Shown: one piece after another, positions 34,655-44,166 of the stretch | Layout of the letters: each line of letters opens with the position of its first letter | Position numbering within the stretch: position 1 is the stretch's first letter | Source: Brassica napus | Lineage: Eukaryota > Streptophyta > Magnoliopsida > Brassicales > Brassicaceae | Length of the DNA: 64,000 bases | Reading direction: 5' to 3' | NCBI RefSeq assembly: GCF_020379485.1 | Contig: NC_063447.1 | Location: 58,207,452 to 58,271,451 of the forward strand | Translations under genes and position numbers: made by a program | The notes under the pieces: generated by a model | The model's database searches: none | What the model was told of the DNA's origin: nothing | The model's input: only the letters and a program-made list of their open reading frames with translations

Positions 34655-35830
34655 TCACATTGTTTCCATTAGAAAGGTTGGCTGCTTGATTTGCAGTTGC
34701 ACTAAGCTTGGAAGATATGAAGAGCAAACCAGTGGGGCACAATATCTCTCATGAGGATGAAAAGTGTTCCCGAGATCAGGAGCTTCTCGGATTCTAACAG
34801 ATTTGAAGTATCCATCTTGTCCAATGACATGAGCAGTTTGGTAGCGACAAGCCTTGGCCCTTTCTAGAACAAAAACCACAGCAATTTTCATCTCCACGTC
34901 AATGAAAAAGCTACCGGAATAAGGGTGAACGCAAAAGCTAGTGACTAGTTTCAAAAACTTTGTCCAAGACACAACATTAGGACCAATCTTATCCGTAACA
35001 CTAATCTCGACCGTCTCTTGTGCCTCCCAGTGTTGATACAATACGGCGAGCTGGTCTTCTCTAACACAAGACAGAGACGTGAAAACTCCTCCATGTTCGG
35101 ACTGAAACGGTAGAGGCAGAAGCGGCCCGAAGCTCTCTGTTGTGAAATCAAAACAGAGGAAGAAACCTGCAACCCTTCGTATCTTTGTCCCCACCTTCTT
35201 TTGAGCAGGAAAATAAGCGTTTCCCTTCAAGGACACGCCGCGTAGATGAGACCATATCTCCCAGTGAGGAGTGACATCAAGAACCTTCCACGAACCCGAG
35301 CTAAAATCGTAGAGTTCGAACCCTAAAACGTGTTTACTTGTAATTGGATGATGCTCATCAGAGATCCTCAGGATCTTGTGGTTAAGGTTGTTGTTGTCGT
35401 GTCCGAGAGCAAACCTGTCTGAACTTTGGAAACTGATTCTGGGTTCGATCCACCTCGTTTGCGCTAAGTATGGATTCCATACCAAGAGCCTAGAGCAATC
35501 CTTAAGGACGCATAGCAACAAGCCATTACACTGAAACACCTTAGATATCTCGATTTGATCGAGTAAGCTTACTTGTTTTATAGATGGGTCGACCAAATTG
35601 CAGGGATCGAAGTTCATCAAACAAATCCTTGAGTCCATCATCATGAACTGCTTCTTCGCTGCTGTCTCTTTACCAAAAAAGATACGATTTTTACATAAAG
35701 TGTTCCACTTTCTACAGGTAGATCGCACTGACCTCAGAGATGTCATCGGCACCCTAGAGAATATCTCATCCTCTAACAATTCCCCTGGAATATCGAAAAT
35801 TGTCTTCATTATTCCAAGCTTCAATTTCAA
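34655..35830 (-). CDS. F-box and associated-domain (FBA) protein, intact copy d
   Basis: An uninterrupted single-exon frame of 391 codons. The F-box spans about residues 11-52 (IPGELLEDEIFSRVPMTSL, RSVRSTCRKWN) and would bind SKP1/ASK in an SCF ubiquitin ligase. The FBA-type region spans about 95-375, with VWNP at 117-120, GFELYDFSSGSWKVLD at 170-185 and LKGNAYF at 201-207; in this family it picks the substrate. Length is normal for plant FBA proteins (about 380-420). The leader contains a telo-box-like AAACCCTAAT just upstream of the start. The three relatives at 10861-19281 are all dead, so this is the only working member of the local array. The substrate is unknown. A second ATG eight codons in could also serve as start. 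Confidence 0.9.
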   Translation of the reverse strand: MKLKLGIMKTIFDIPGELLEDEIFSRVPMTSLRSVRSTCRKWNTLCKNRIFFGKETAAKKQFMMMDSRICLMNFDPCNLVDPSIKQVSLLDQIEISKVFQCNGLLLCVLKDCSRLLVWNPYLAQTRWIEPRISFQSSDRFALGHDNNNLNHKILRISDEHHPITSKHVLGFELYDFSSGSWKVLDVTPHWEIWSHLRGVSLKGNAYFPAQKKVGTKIRRVAGFFLCFDFTTESFGPLLPLPFQSEHGGVFTSLSCVREDQLAVLYQHWEAQETVEISVTDKIGPNVVSWTKFLKLVTSFCVHPYSGSFFIDVEMKIAVVFVLERAKACRYQTAHVIGQDGYFKSVRIREAPDLGNTFHPHERYCAPLVCSSYLPSLVQLQIKQPTFLMETM

Positions 35831-37240
35831 TTAGGGTTTCATTCTATGTTCAGCGCAATTTTATCGTGATAAAAGTCGAATTATTGCCTACTCCTAATGG
35901 GCCGGCCCAACTAATCATATACGATTTAGAGATGCCTGATGCTGCAAGTGTTCAAAACCGAAGATACGGAAATTAAGGATTGTTGGAAAGCTCCAACACT
36001 TTCTTTGGAACCACTACGATGCTAAATTCTCGTGGTATCTCCTTAGATCGAACCTGCCATAGATGTGGTTTACAAAAATGAAACCATTGACTACTTACTA
36101 GATGACTCTTTCGTACTCATCCACGCACGAGTATAAACATTAACAAAATAATATTTACAATTATAATTTTAGTGTGTAAATTTTATAATTTATATTTACG
36201 ATAAATAAATAAATTATATTGTATTAAGTATTATTATTATGTTCTAATGCACATTTATAAGTATATACATATTTTTTTTATGTTTTAATTCATTTTCTAA
36301 TACGTTTTTTTTTTTATTAATTCTCATCTTAATAAATGATTTTTTTTTTGTATAGTAATTGGCATTATTTCATGTACGGTATGTTGAGTTCCATCTATTC
36401 TTTCAAATTAAATGAAAATTAATTAGATAAGTGATTCGTAAAAATTCAAAAGATTATTATCTATTTTTTTATCATAATTAAATATTTGATTTCAAATATG
36501 ATATTTTGGATCATTTCAAATATTCATTTTTAGGTATGTCAAATTGCATATTTTATTTCAAACTGGAGAACGATTTTTCTGTTTTAGTTTAATAAGGTTA
36601 AAATTAAATTACTATTTTTAACTTCATTAGGTCGATAGAGTTTTAAATATATTTTATAATCATTATAAAATTTCATATAAGTTGTTTAAAAAATAAAATA
36701 ATCTAACGTTGGAATCACATTAATGAACAATTTATAAAGTTAACCTGTAATTTTAAAAATACATGTACATATATGAATATATATATAAAATAACTAAATC
36801 CTTTGTTAGTAACTTGTTTAGAATTTAGAAGACATTTTATAATTTATATGTATGAAAATTAAGTAAAATCCTGTTTAACAATTTTGTATTTTCTTCTTAA
36901 TTAGGCATGTAATGTGAGTAATCTTGAAAATTATTTTCTTTTTAACCATTTGATCCAACTTATTTTATTTGTTATTTTTGTAAATTATGTTTGAAATATA
37001 TAAACTTATATATTTTGAAAATTTATAGATATTTTCCTTTTTTATCTATGTTGTTTAGGGAAATAAAGTAATGAAAATAAAATTCATTATATATTATACA
37101 AGATCTTTATATTATAAATATTTCCTTTTTATTATTTATATGGTATTCTGAAAAGGAAATTAAATCTAAAAATATAATTATAATTTTATTAATAAAAGGG
37201 AAATAAAAACAATTGTTAATAATGACAATTGATGCGGCCA
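35831..37240. other. F-box upstream flank and AT-rich spacer
   Basis: 35880-35950 resembles the upstream flank of the sister F-box copies (GGCCCAACTAATCA is shared with about 11890). The rest is very AT-rich with no open frame or clear element. Confidence 0.5.
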
Positions 37241-37619
37241 TCAAATCAATGGTTGAACAAAAGGTCAATCAAGCTGTGCAAACCAGCCACCTAGGAGATA
37301 CCATCAACATAGGTTTTTTTCCATGAATTCAACTTTCAAAAAAGGCTAAATCATCAAAGAATCAATGAGGCTTGAAATTACAAGCAAATCTTCGCGGAGG
37401 AAAAAGTTATGAATTTTACAAACCGGAGGTTCTCCAACCCGTCCATCTGCGAACACCAACTGGTGACAACTAATCCCGGAGGAGTGTTGTTAAATGGTGA
37501 GGTTTTGGGTTCGAGTAACGCCACGCGCACCAATAACCTACCGGTGGATGTGGAGGCGTTTCCTCCCATGGTGAAGGGTTAGGGTCGATGTCTTGCAAGA
37601 CTGTGAGCCTGGATCCGCG
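37241..37619. other. Unclassified sequence before ABCG pseudogene
   Basis: Higher GC than its flanks and partly open (a plus-strand stretch near 37220-37310 reads AIKSMVEQKVNQAVQTSHLG), but no family is recognised. It may be debris of a gag-like or host gene. Confidence 0.3.
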
Positions 37620-38450
37620 GGATGGGTCGTCACAACATTAGTCAACATGATCTTCACTTTGGAGAAATGACGGTAAGAGAGACACTGGACTTTATGGGGA
37701 CGATGACTAGGTATTGGGACACGGTACCAGTTGCTCACTGAGATCTCAACGAGGGAGAGAGAAGCTGGTATAAAGCTAGACCCTGAAATTGATGCGTTCA
37801 TGAAATTTATTGCCATATCAGGGCAAGAAACTAGTTTGGTTACTGATGATGTACTTAAGGTACATCTTTTCTTGCGTCTTCTTAGAACTAATTAAAAAAG
37901 TAAAATAAAAAATATTTTGGGCTCATCTTTGGTAAATGCTAAATTGACATATACTTGGTCTTGACATTTGTGCTGACATTCTTGTTGGTGAGGTGATGAG
38001 ACGAGGTGTTTCTGGTGGACAATGGAAGCGTCTAACAACCGGTAAAACTTTGAGTTATTACATATTTTCACTTTTTGATATCATTTCAGTAGTGTGGATA
38101 GCGTGATTAATGCAGGTTTCGGGTTCTTAAAATAATATAAGATACAGTCTCTTATCTTTTAACTAAAAAAATCTAAGAGACTGTCTCTTATATCTTTTAT
38201 TCTTATTTATGAGACTTCCCTTAGTTTTTTTAGTTAAAAGTTAAGAGACCGTATCTTATATTACACTAAGAATTTCATACTAAGAGACCCACGTTAATCA
38301 TGCTCTAGCTCCGGTGATTCTTGTCTAAACTGAGCAGGAGAGATGTTGGTAGGACCCGCAACAACTCTTTTCATGGATGAAATATGAACAGGGTTGGATA
38401 GTTACACAACATTCTAAATTTGGATAAACTCTTGAATGAGGCGTTTGATA
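37620..38450 (+). pseudogene. PDR-type ABC transporter (ABCG full-size) pseudogene fragment
   Basis: Full-size ABCG (PDR) proteins export hormones and defence compounds at the plasma membrane. Blocks of the first nucleotide-binding domain can be read. About 37630-37860 gives ISQHDLHFGEMTVRETLDF and then GIKLDPEIDAFMKFIAISGQ and ETSLVTDDVLK. 37951-38040 gives [20 protein letters not shown] with the signature SGGQ followed by W where K is normal. 38338-38420 gives EMLVGPATTLFMDEI with the Walker B aspartate and glutamate. Stops occur after VAH and after MDEI, and a foldback element sits in the last intron. The rest of the roughly 1400-residue protein is absent. It could derive from a PDR6/ABCG34 relative next to FBL11 in Arabidopsis (from memory). 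Confidence 0.82.
38104..38301. mobile_element. Foldback MITE within ABCG pseudogene
   Basis: Imperfect inverted repeats cover most of the element: TAAGATACAGTCTCTTATCT (38138 onward) with TTTTAACTAAAAAAA pairs with the reverse complement ending near 38272. The outer arms GATTAATGCAGG and ACGTTAATCAT also pair. It has no coding capacity. The superfamily is uncertain because no clean target duplication was found. Confidence 0.65.
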
Positions 38451-38453
38451 GTA

Positions 38454-38703
38454 CTCCTTCCGTTCCTTAATGATAGATTTTTTTAGAAAAAAAATTTGTT
38501 TAAAAAAGATATATTTTTTTGTGTTTTCTATGAAAAAATTTTAAACTTCAAAAAAATTAATTGACTTTATTAAATTACTATTGGTTAAAAGTTATTGAAA
38601 ATTGAAAATTACAGAAAGCGATAGATTTATTATGGTAGTTTAATGTATTTTTCTAATATGTGTGAAAATACTAAAAAAACCTATCTTTTAAGAACGGAGG
38701 GAG
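38454..38703. mobile_element. Stowaway-like MITE (Tc1/mariner)
   Basis: Starts CTCCTTCCGTTCC and ends GGAACGGAGGGAG-type text (AAGAACGGAGGGAG), the classic Stowaway termini, flanked on both sides by TA (38452-38453 and 38704-38705). It is 250 bp, AT-rich and non-coding. Confidence 0.9.
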
Positions 38704-38705
38704 TA

Positions 38706-38975
38706 GAAAATAATCGAAGCAAGTATTATGTATATGTGGTAAAAGTAGATACAAATTGAGACTTTGAAGCAAGTTTTAGTCACATATGTTTTTTTTAGTC
38801 ACATATATAATTTGCAAAATCTTTAGACAATGTCACTTTGTTGCTTTTAAGCTAAAAAGCTCGCAATAATCATCAATCGGGTCATGTGTCGCCATATTTT
38901 ATAACTTCCTAAAATTTCTCTCTCTTTTCTTCATTTTCCCCTCAATCTTCCCACTCTAAACCTCTTTATCCATTA
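38706..38975. other. Short AT-rich spacer
   Basis: Nothing recognised. 38900-38965 is pyrimidine-rich. It ends at the Helitron border. Confidence 0.5.
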
Positions 38976-39003
38976 CTAGTGGCATTCCGGCGCTACGCGC
39001 CGG
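38976..39003 (-). mobile_element. Helitron 3' terminus (hairpin plus CTAG)
   Basis: On the minus strand a perfect hairpin, CCGGCGC-GTA-GCGCCGG (39003-38987), is followed after seven bases by CTAG (38979-38976) and then T. This is the canonical Helitron 3' end, inserted between A and T. The element therefore extends rightwards from 38976, with its genes on the minus strand. The 5' TC end was not located. Confidence 0.75.
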
Positions 39004-39330
39004 TTTCGGACGTTTTGTTTGTTTGTATATTGGTTAGATTTGTTTCGGTTGATAGTGCTTATTGTTAGTATTGTATTATTTTGTTTATATCTGAATAGGT
39101 GGAAGAGGAATACCGTATGTGATTTACATCGAGTAGCGTAATAAGGATATATTAGATAGGATAAAGATGGAGAATTGTAAATATAATGTGATGGAAAAGA
39201 TTGAGTAAAGGAAATGTTTCAAAATAAACATGTAAATTCATGTGTTGTTTACTTATTTTTTGAGCGGATGTAGTCAACAAATTCTTCCTTCCTTTTAAAG
39301 TAATAAAAATCTTCGCATCCACTGTCCATG

Positions 39331-39840
39331 TCATGATTGTCGCAATTTGTTAGGGGCTCCATTGAGTCTGTATTTATTAAATATTTGATCTTCAAAATGA
39401 CTTTGATTTCTTTTAGAATTCTTAACCATAGTCAGGCATTGAACAGTTCTAGCTTGATTAGTTTTCCAGGATAACCTATCGAGGTATTTTTTCCCCTCAC
39501 TGAAATTGCCTCTGCACAGCATTAGTATACTATAAATATATACACCGTAATCATAGTTTGCATCTGCAGATTGACGAAGATGTTTGAGTCCTCTGATGGA
39601 TCTGCGGTGCTGGAAGTATTGAAGCAACCCTTCAATATAGTGAGCCTTTGGATTACCAGTAGACAAACATTCATTTCTAAAAGTTCTGAAACTACATAGC
39701 ATCGCAAGTGGCTCTTCTACAAATAATTGGAGGTCGAGGTTCTTGAAATAGGTGTTTGGGTCTGTGTTTGAGGGGTTTTCTTCACAACTACCAGTACTTT
39801 CGTCTGAGTTGTAATTGGTTTCTGAATTTGCCGACCCCAT
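39331..39840 (-). CDS. F-box At2g35280-like protein (C-terminal type), Helitron-associated
   Basis: An open frame of 169 codons from an ATG at 39840. The start is acidic and Ser/Asn-rich. The middle (GNPKAHYIEGLLQYFQHRRS at about 62-81, then GLKHLRQSADANYDYGVYIY, ILMLCRGNFSEGKKYLDRL) has the pattern of the C-terminal Sel1-like repeat region of At2g35280-type plant F-box proteins. The F-box itself is not present, so this is a partial or divergent member. It lies within the putative Helitron, with a Helitron end about 350 bp downstream, so it may be captured cargo. Assignment is from pattern memory. Confidence 0.5.
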   Translation of the reverse strand: MGSANSETNYNSDESTGSCEENPSNTDPNTYFKNLDLQLFVEEPLAMLCSFRTFRNECLSTGNPKAHYIEGLLQYFQHRRSIRGLKHLRQSADANYDYGVYIYSILMLCRGNFSEGKKYLDRLSWKTNQARTVQCLTMVKNSKRNQSHFEDQIFNKYRLNGAPNKLRQS

Positions 39841-40766
39841 TTTGTTTTTTCTTTTAACTGGTTTTTGAATATGGTGGATGAATTGTGTTAGTGATTGGAG
39901 ACTTGTATACTGTGTGCATATTAGGTGTATTAATTTTATGGAGACAGTTTTATTTAAGAGATGTTATATTTGACTTTTATTTAATTTTATGATACACTTT
40001 TAATAATCTATTAGGTTACTTAAAATTTACTGTTTTCCAGAAATTTATTGTGAATTACCTGAAACGTCTAAATAAGTTTGTAGGTTGTTTGCCTGTGATT
40101 TTTTTTGTACTATCACAAAATTCTTTAGTTAGTTTTCAAATGAATGTAAATGAATTTTACGGCATTAGTAAATAGTAAACTGTTGAAAAAGTCGATATTT
40201 TTGTGTACATTATATTGTGGTTAGGGACCGTAGAATTTTGTTTTGCAATGGGACGCTGAAAGTATAATAAATATAATCGTTATGGGTTGGTTGTGTTTGG
40301 GTTTGTCTAAATTCCTTTTTAAAATAATTCTGGCATAATTGTTGTTGTTTTTAAGAGATACGTTGAAGAGGATTTATTTTATTAGTATTAAACTCTTTAA
40401 CTGAGCTATTTCTAAATATCTTTTTATATACTATTAAATCAATATTTCAACTGTAAGAAATGATCAAATTTGTTGTAAACGACGAAGAGGAGAATTATTT
40501 GATAGTTTAATTTTGTATTTATAGTTTATTATTTAGATATACTCTATTCATTTACGTAGTAACATATGTGTGTTCGTTTGTAGCGCCGAGTGGGAAGTAT
40601 AGTCATTGCTATACGGAGTTGGTCGTGTATTTAAAAATATGTTTTATATGGTTTAGCTAATATATGGAGTAGATATATTTATTTCAATATGTTAGAGGTA
40701 GAATCAGATTTAAACTAATTATCAGAATTAGGTTCAATATGCCTGTTATATTTTTGGTGTTTTTCG
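39841..40766. other. AT-rich sequence within putative Helitron
   Basis: No gene, terminal repeat or long tandem repeat recognised. It includes the upstream region of the 39331-39840 frame. Confidence 0.5.
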
Positions 40767-41017
40767 CCTTTATTTGTTTTTTTTTTTTTTTTTTTTGGTA
40801 ATCCAGGGTTCCCCGCTTCGCGGGTCATTCTCTGGGTCCGGTCAGGCAGCGGGCCGGCTTCACCCGGGAGGGTATGTCCTGAGCCCGAAGGCCCAGTACC
40901 CGCTTCGTGACATGGATGAGCAGTTCGCCTCCGGCTGGCGTCGAACCCGGGAGCATGACAATTAGCCCCCAAGACTCTAACCAGTAGAGCTGACTCATCC
41001 CGTCAAACCTTTATTTG
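40767..41017 (-). repeat. 10-bp target-site duplication flanking a SINE
   Basis: CCTTTATTTG occurs at 40767-40776 and again at 41008-41017, directly bordering the SINE on both sides. Confidence 0.85.
40777..41007 (-). mobile_element. tRNA-derived SINE
   Basis: Read on the minus strand it starts near 41007 with a polymerase III promoter: an A-box-like CAGCTCTACTGGTTAGAGTC and, about 30 bp on, a B box GGTTCGACGCC. A GC-rich body follows, ending in a tail of about 20 A (plus-strand T run at 40777-40796). A 10-bp duplication flanks it. SINEs move using LINE enzymes and encode no protein; the plus-strand frame 40774-40965 is therefore not a gene. Confidence 0.9.
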
Positions 41018-41967
41018 GTTGTAATATATTTTTTTGATAAAGAAAGCCTTAAAAAAATGAAAGATAAGAAAATAGAAGGCTGAGGAACAAAACGAAACAG
41101 AAGTATAGAGTACAGGTGATGATGATGATGATGATGGTGTGGACAGTACAGGACCACTTTGATTTCTTGCGATCTAGATGTAAGAGAATTCAATGATGGA
41201 GAGTTCGAGTTAAAAATGTTGTGATAGTATGAAAAGGGTTGCTAGTAATGTTTTATATTTCTATTGTGGGAGCTGTATAGACTCTATGCAACTGTTACTG
41301 GTTTATTAAAGATAGGATGAGATAAGTATGTAAAAGTTTGAATAATATCTACTGCTTCAGAACTTGTAGCAAGTGGTATCTTGATTGAGTATGACCGAGT
41401 AGTGTTCTTCTTTCTTGGAGGAGTTTCAAGGACTCTGATGTATCATCTCGTATGAATATTCTACTCTGTACTCAGGCGAAAAGTGTTTCATTCAGGTAAG
41501 GAAAATAATTTTTTAGCTTTCTAACGTACATCAAGACTCGCACTGTTGTCAGTTCTTTCAAATACGAATAACAAAACAGTCCTCAAAGTTTTCATGCAAT
41601 TTTTTAAGTTCTTGAATAGTTAAGTGTTAATTGCCAAAGCTAAATGCATTAGAATCTATATGTTTCAAAAAAAAAATGCATTAGAATGTATCAATAATGT
41701 TTATTTCGTTAGAAATTTTAACACATGATATGTTTTATAAGTATGGCAATCGCTATCAATTCGATCATGAAAATAATAAAGTCACGAAGATGGAATATAT
41801 AAATCGAACACATGCACATGTCGATTGTTTTAAGATTTTATTTGATAAAAGAAAAAGGACAACCACGACTCAGAGTTTTGTTCAGAAGAAAAAAAATGGC
41901 AAAAGCGAAACTGAAAGATGAAAACAACAACTGATTGAGACTGGTTGTCTGGATTCTGCGATGATAC
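41018..41967. other. Non-coding spacer with GAT microsatellite
   Basis: A short (GAT)n run lies at about 41118-41137. The rest shows no convincing frame or element. Confidence 0.5.
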
Positions 41968-43030
41968 TCATTCAACTCGTGCTTTCTTAGAGGCGTTATC
42001 TTCCGCAGCATCGTGTTCATTCGCTTCTGCTTCACGACCGGTGAGTGTACCATCACCTGCGGTGGACACCTCTGCAACATCGGACGTGATTGCAGCTCTG
42101 TCATCTGTTCCCGGTGCCACATTCTGAAGATGGGCTCGCTCGTGAACCTCAACATTTTCCTGTTAAAAACATGAAAAAGCTGGTGTTCAGATTATATATT
42201 ATCAGCAATTATACATCAAGAACACAGAAGAAAACTCACAGCAAATGTTAGAAGAGGGGCGAGATCACGTGCAGGGAATATGCGGGAAATGGTGAATGTC
42301 TGGTGGTGCGCAGTAAAATTGAATTCCTTTAGCTTGAGCTGGAAAGTATATGTTTTTCCCACAAGTTCAGACAGTACTCGCGGCAGATCAGTGTCAACCT
42401 GAGCATTAAGACCTACCCCCTGCATTCAGGTTACAAACATTTTAATTGTCTCCATTGGTACCAGTTACAGTAATAGCTGATACTTAGAGGTTGATCATAG
42501 ATTTTACCACAATCTGTGCAGCTTCAGCAGCTAAAACATTAGTCAGCTTAGTGATCTCTGTGTCAAATCCAAGAAAAGCCGCTATGCCAGTCTCATCTGA
42601 CACAGAGAGTATCACCCGGTACCTGTCGCAGAAGATGCATCTTTTAGTCATGGTTCAAATACACGGAAGCGTGAAGCCTAAGCTACTAACCTGAGTTGAG
42701 CAACAGCATTGGTCTCATTGCATGGAGCACATGTAAATGAGGTCTCCTCTCGGATGAGTTTCTTGGAGCAAACAGAGCAGCCAATATAACACCAACCCTC
42801 TGCTACTTGTATTTCAGTCAGTTTAGCCGTACACAAAAACTCAACGACCTGTCGAGAATATGAATCTCATGCTTATAAAGGTATTCAATTTTGATATATC
42901 AGTCTTCACCTGAGGATCAGCGGTAATAACGAATTGGTTAAGATCAGAAATTTTCATAGGCTCAATCTTCTGTGCGTGTACCACCTTTGATGAAGACGCT
43001 GACTGGTCAGTCCCATCACTTGGCAATCTG
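41968..43030 (-). CDS. RPA1-like protein, C-terminal part (Helitron-type)
   Basis: RPA70 binds single-stranded DNA, and many plant Helitrons carry RPA1-like genes. Five to six exons are readable. About 43028-42910 gives KISDLNQFVITADPQ. About 42850-42690 has a zinc-ribbon C-x2-C-x13-C-x2-C (GCSVCSKKLIREETSFTCAPC). 42620-42510 gives ILSVSDETGIAAFLGFDTEI. 42420-42240 gives VDTDLPRVLSELVGKTYTFQ, and 42160-41968 gives a hydrophilic tail ending SKKARVE and TGA at 41970-41968. Splice borders are GT-AG. This is the C-terminal OB fold with zinc ribbon; the N-terminal OB folds are not seen upstream to 43260. It may be a partial or truncated gene. Its orientation fits the Helitron end at 38976, though it could be a separate RPA-like locus. 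Confidence 0.7.
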
Positions 43031-43319
43031 CAAAGAGATTATCAAGGAAAAGAAGTTAGTGATATAATGTACAGATGATCGACATATACAGCCCAAATGA
43101 CGATTTACTCCGAAGCCCAGATTACGATACGACCGCGTAAGACGAAATTCGGGAGAAGGCCTGTGGTGCTGACACGTGTCGAGATTTGCTCTCTCGTGGC
43201 TTAATGAGGAGAGAGGCACGTCTGTTTTATTGTATAAGATTATCTTTGCCATGCCAAAAATATAAAGAATATTATACTGAATTAAGAATTAAAAATTATT
43301 TATGTACTGCCTAAACCAA

Positions 43320-43400
43320 AAAAAATGTTTGGTGCACCAAGTCATTCGAACCGCATACCCTGTACCGAGCTTTGCAAAGCAGAACCACTAGACTATCTCA
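43320..43400 (-). other. tRNA-like/SINE-like promoter sequence
   Basis: On the minus strand TAGTCTAGTGGTTCTG (A-box-like) is followed about 35 bp later by GGTTCGAATGACT (B-box-like). It does not fold as a full tRNA acceptor stem by eye. It could be the head of a second SINE or a tRNA relic. Confidence 0.4.
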
Positions 43401-44166
43401 AACTTTCGACGATTATGATGCCCTCAAAATTTTAACCTATTGTGGCGCCTAAAGCACCTGCTTCCTCTGCTTTAGGTCAGGGCCAGGCCACCTAGTTACA
43501 TATAAATTCCTCGCGTAGCACAAAAGTTATGATCTCAAAGATTTGATATAAGGACCGAGCATTAGTGCTTTGCTATGATGTCCATGCATAAAAGGTCAAT
43601 TTTCATGTACACCCTAGCCTCTCCACGATCTACACTTTATACGTGTCACAGAAAATGCTACTTGGGAGGCGAGTAGAGAAAACTCAAAAAAAGAAAAGAA
43701 AGCAAATTACGTGGCAGCTCCTCCTGCGTCTGCCTATCTACCCTCGTGGTATAAACAGAGCCTTTACTATTATAATAAGCAGCAAAAGGCAAAAGCAACT
43801 CGACTGATAAGAAAAAAAGATTTAGAAATCAAAGTTTCACACATCCTAAAACAAGGGAGCAACGGTATTATTAACAACAAAAGACGGAGAGAGCCAATTC
43901 AAAACAATTTGATGTCACTTGTTCTTGCTACTTAAACTCTTGATTCGTATCTAGAAAACTTCATAGTTCATCATCTTATCACACACTATTCTCAGTCTTC
44001 TACCCTTCCCAGATTCTTCACAGGTCTTCCTAAATCTTCAAAAAAATGTCCTCCGGTTTTTTGCTCCTCGTCTTCAACGGATCTTGGCTTATTCATCCGA
44101 GCTAAAGACGTGAAACGATTAGTTCTACACGTGATATTCAAGTCCTGCAAAGCAAAGGGCAGCACG
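43401..44166. other. Spacer downstream of ABCE-like gene
   Basis: No gene supported. A 74-codon frame at 43711-43935 is low-complexity and Lys-rich and unlike known proteins. 43440-43500 contains GCTTTAGGTCAGGGCCAGGCC, reminiscent of small hAT-like elements. Confidence 0.45.

Noticed and set aside
40774..40965. Plus-strand frame of 63 codons starting with a phenylalanine run
   Set aside because: It lies wholly inside the SINE, reading its A tail and body backwards.
40946..41007. Functional tRNA gene
   Set aside because: Pol III boxes are present but the downstream body, A tail and target duplication identify a SINE, and no acceptor stem closes.
41118..41137. Possible His-rich peptide from the ATGATG run
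   Set aside because: A trinucleotide microsatellite read as codons; there is no supporting gene structure.
43711..43935. 74-codon plus-strand frame (MAAPPASAYLPSWYKQ start)
   Set aside because: Low-complexity, Lys/Asn-rich after the first third, with no family match; kept only as a remark in the spacer entry.
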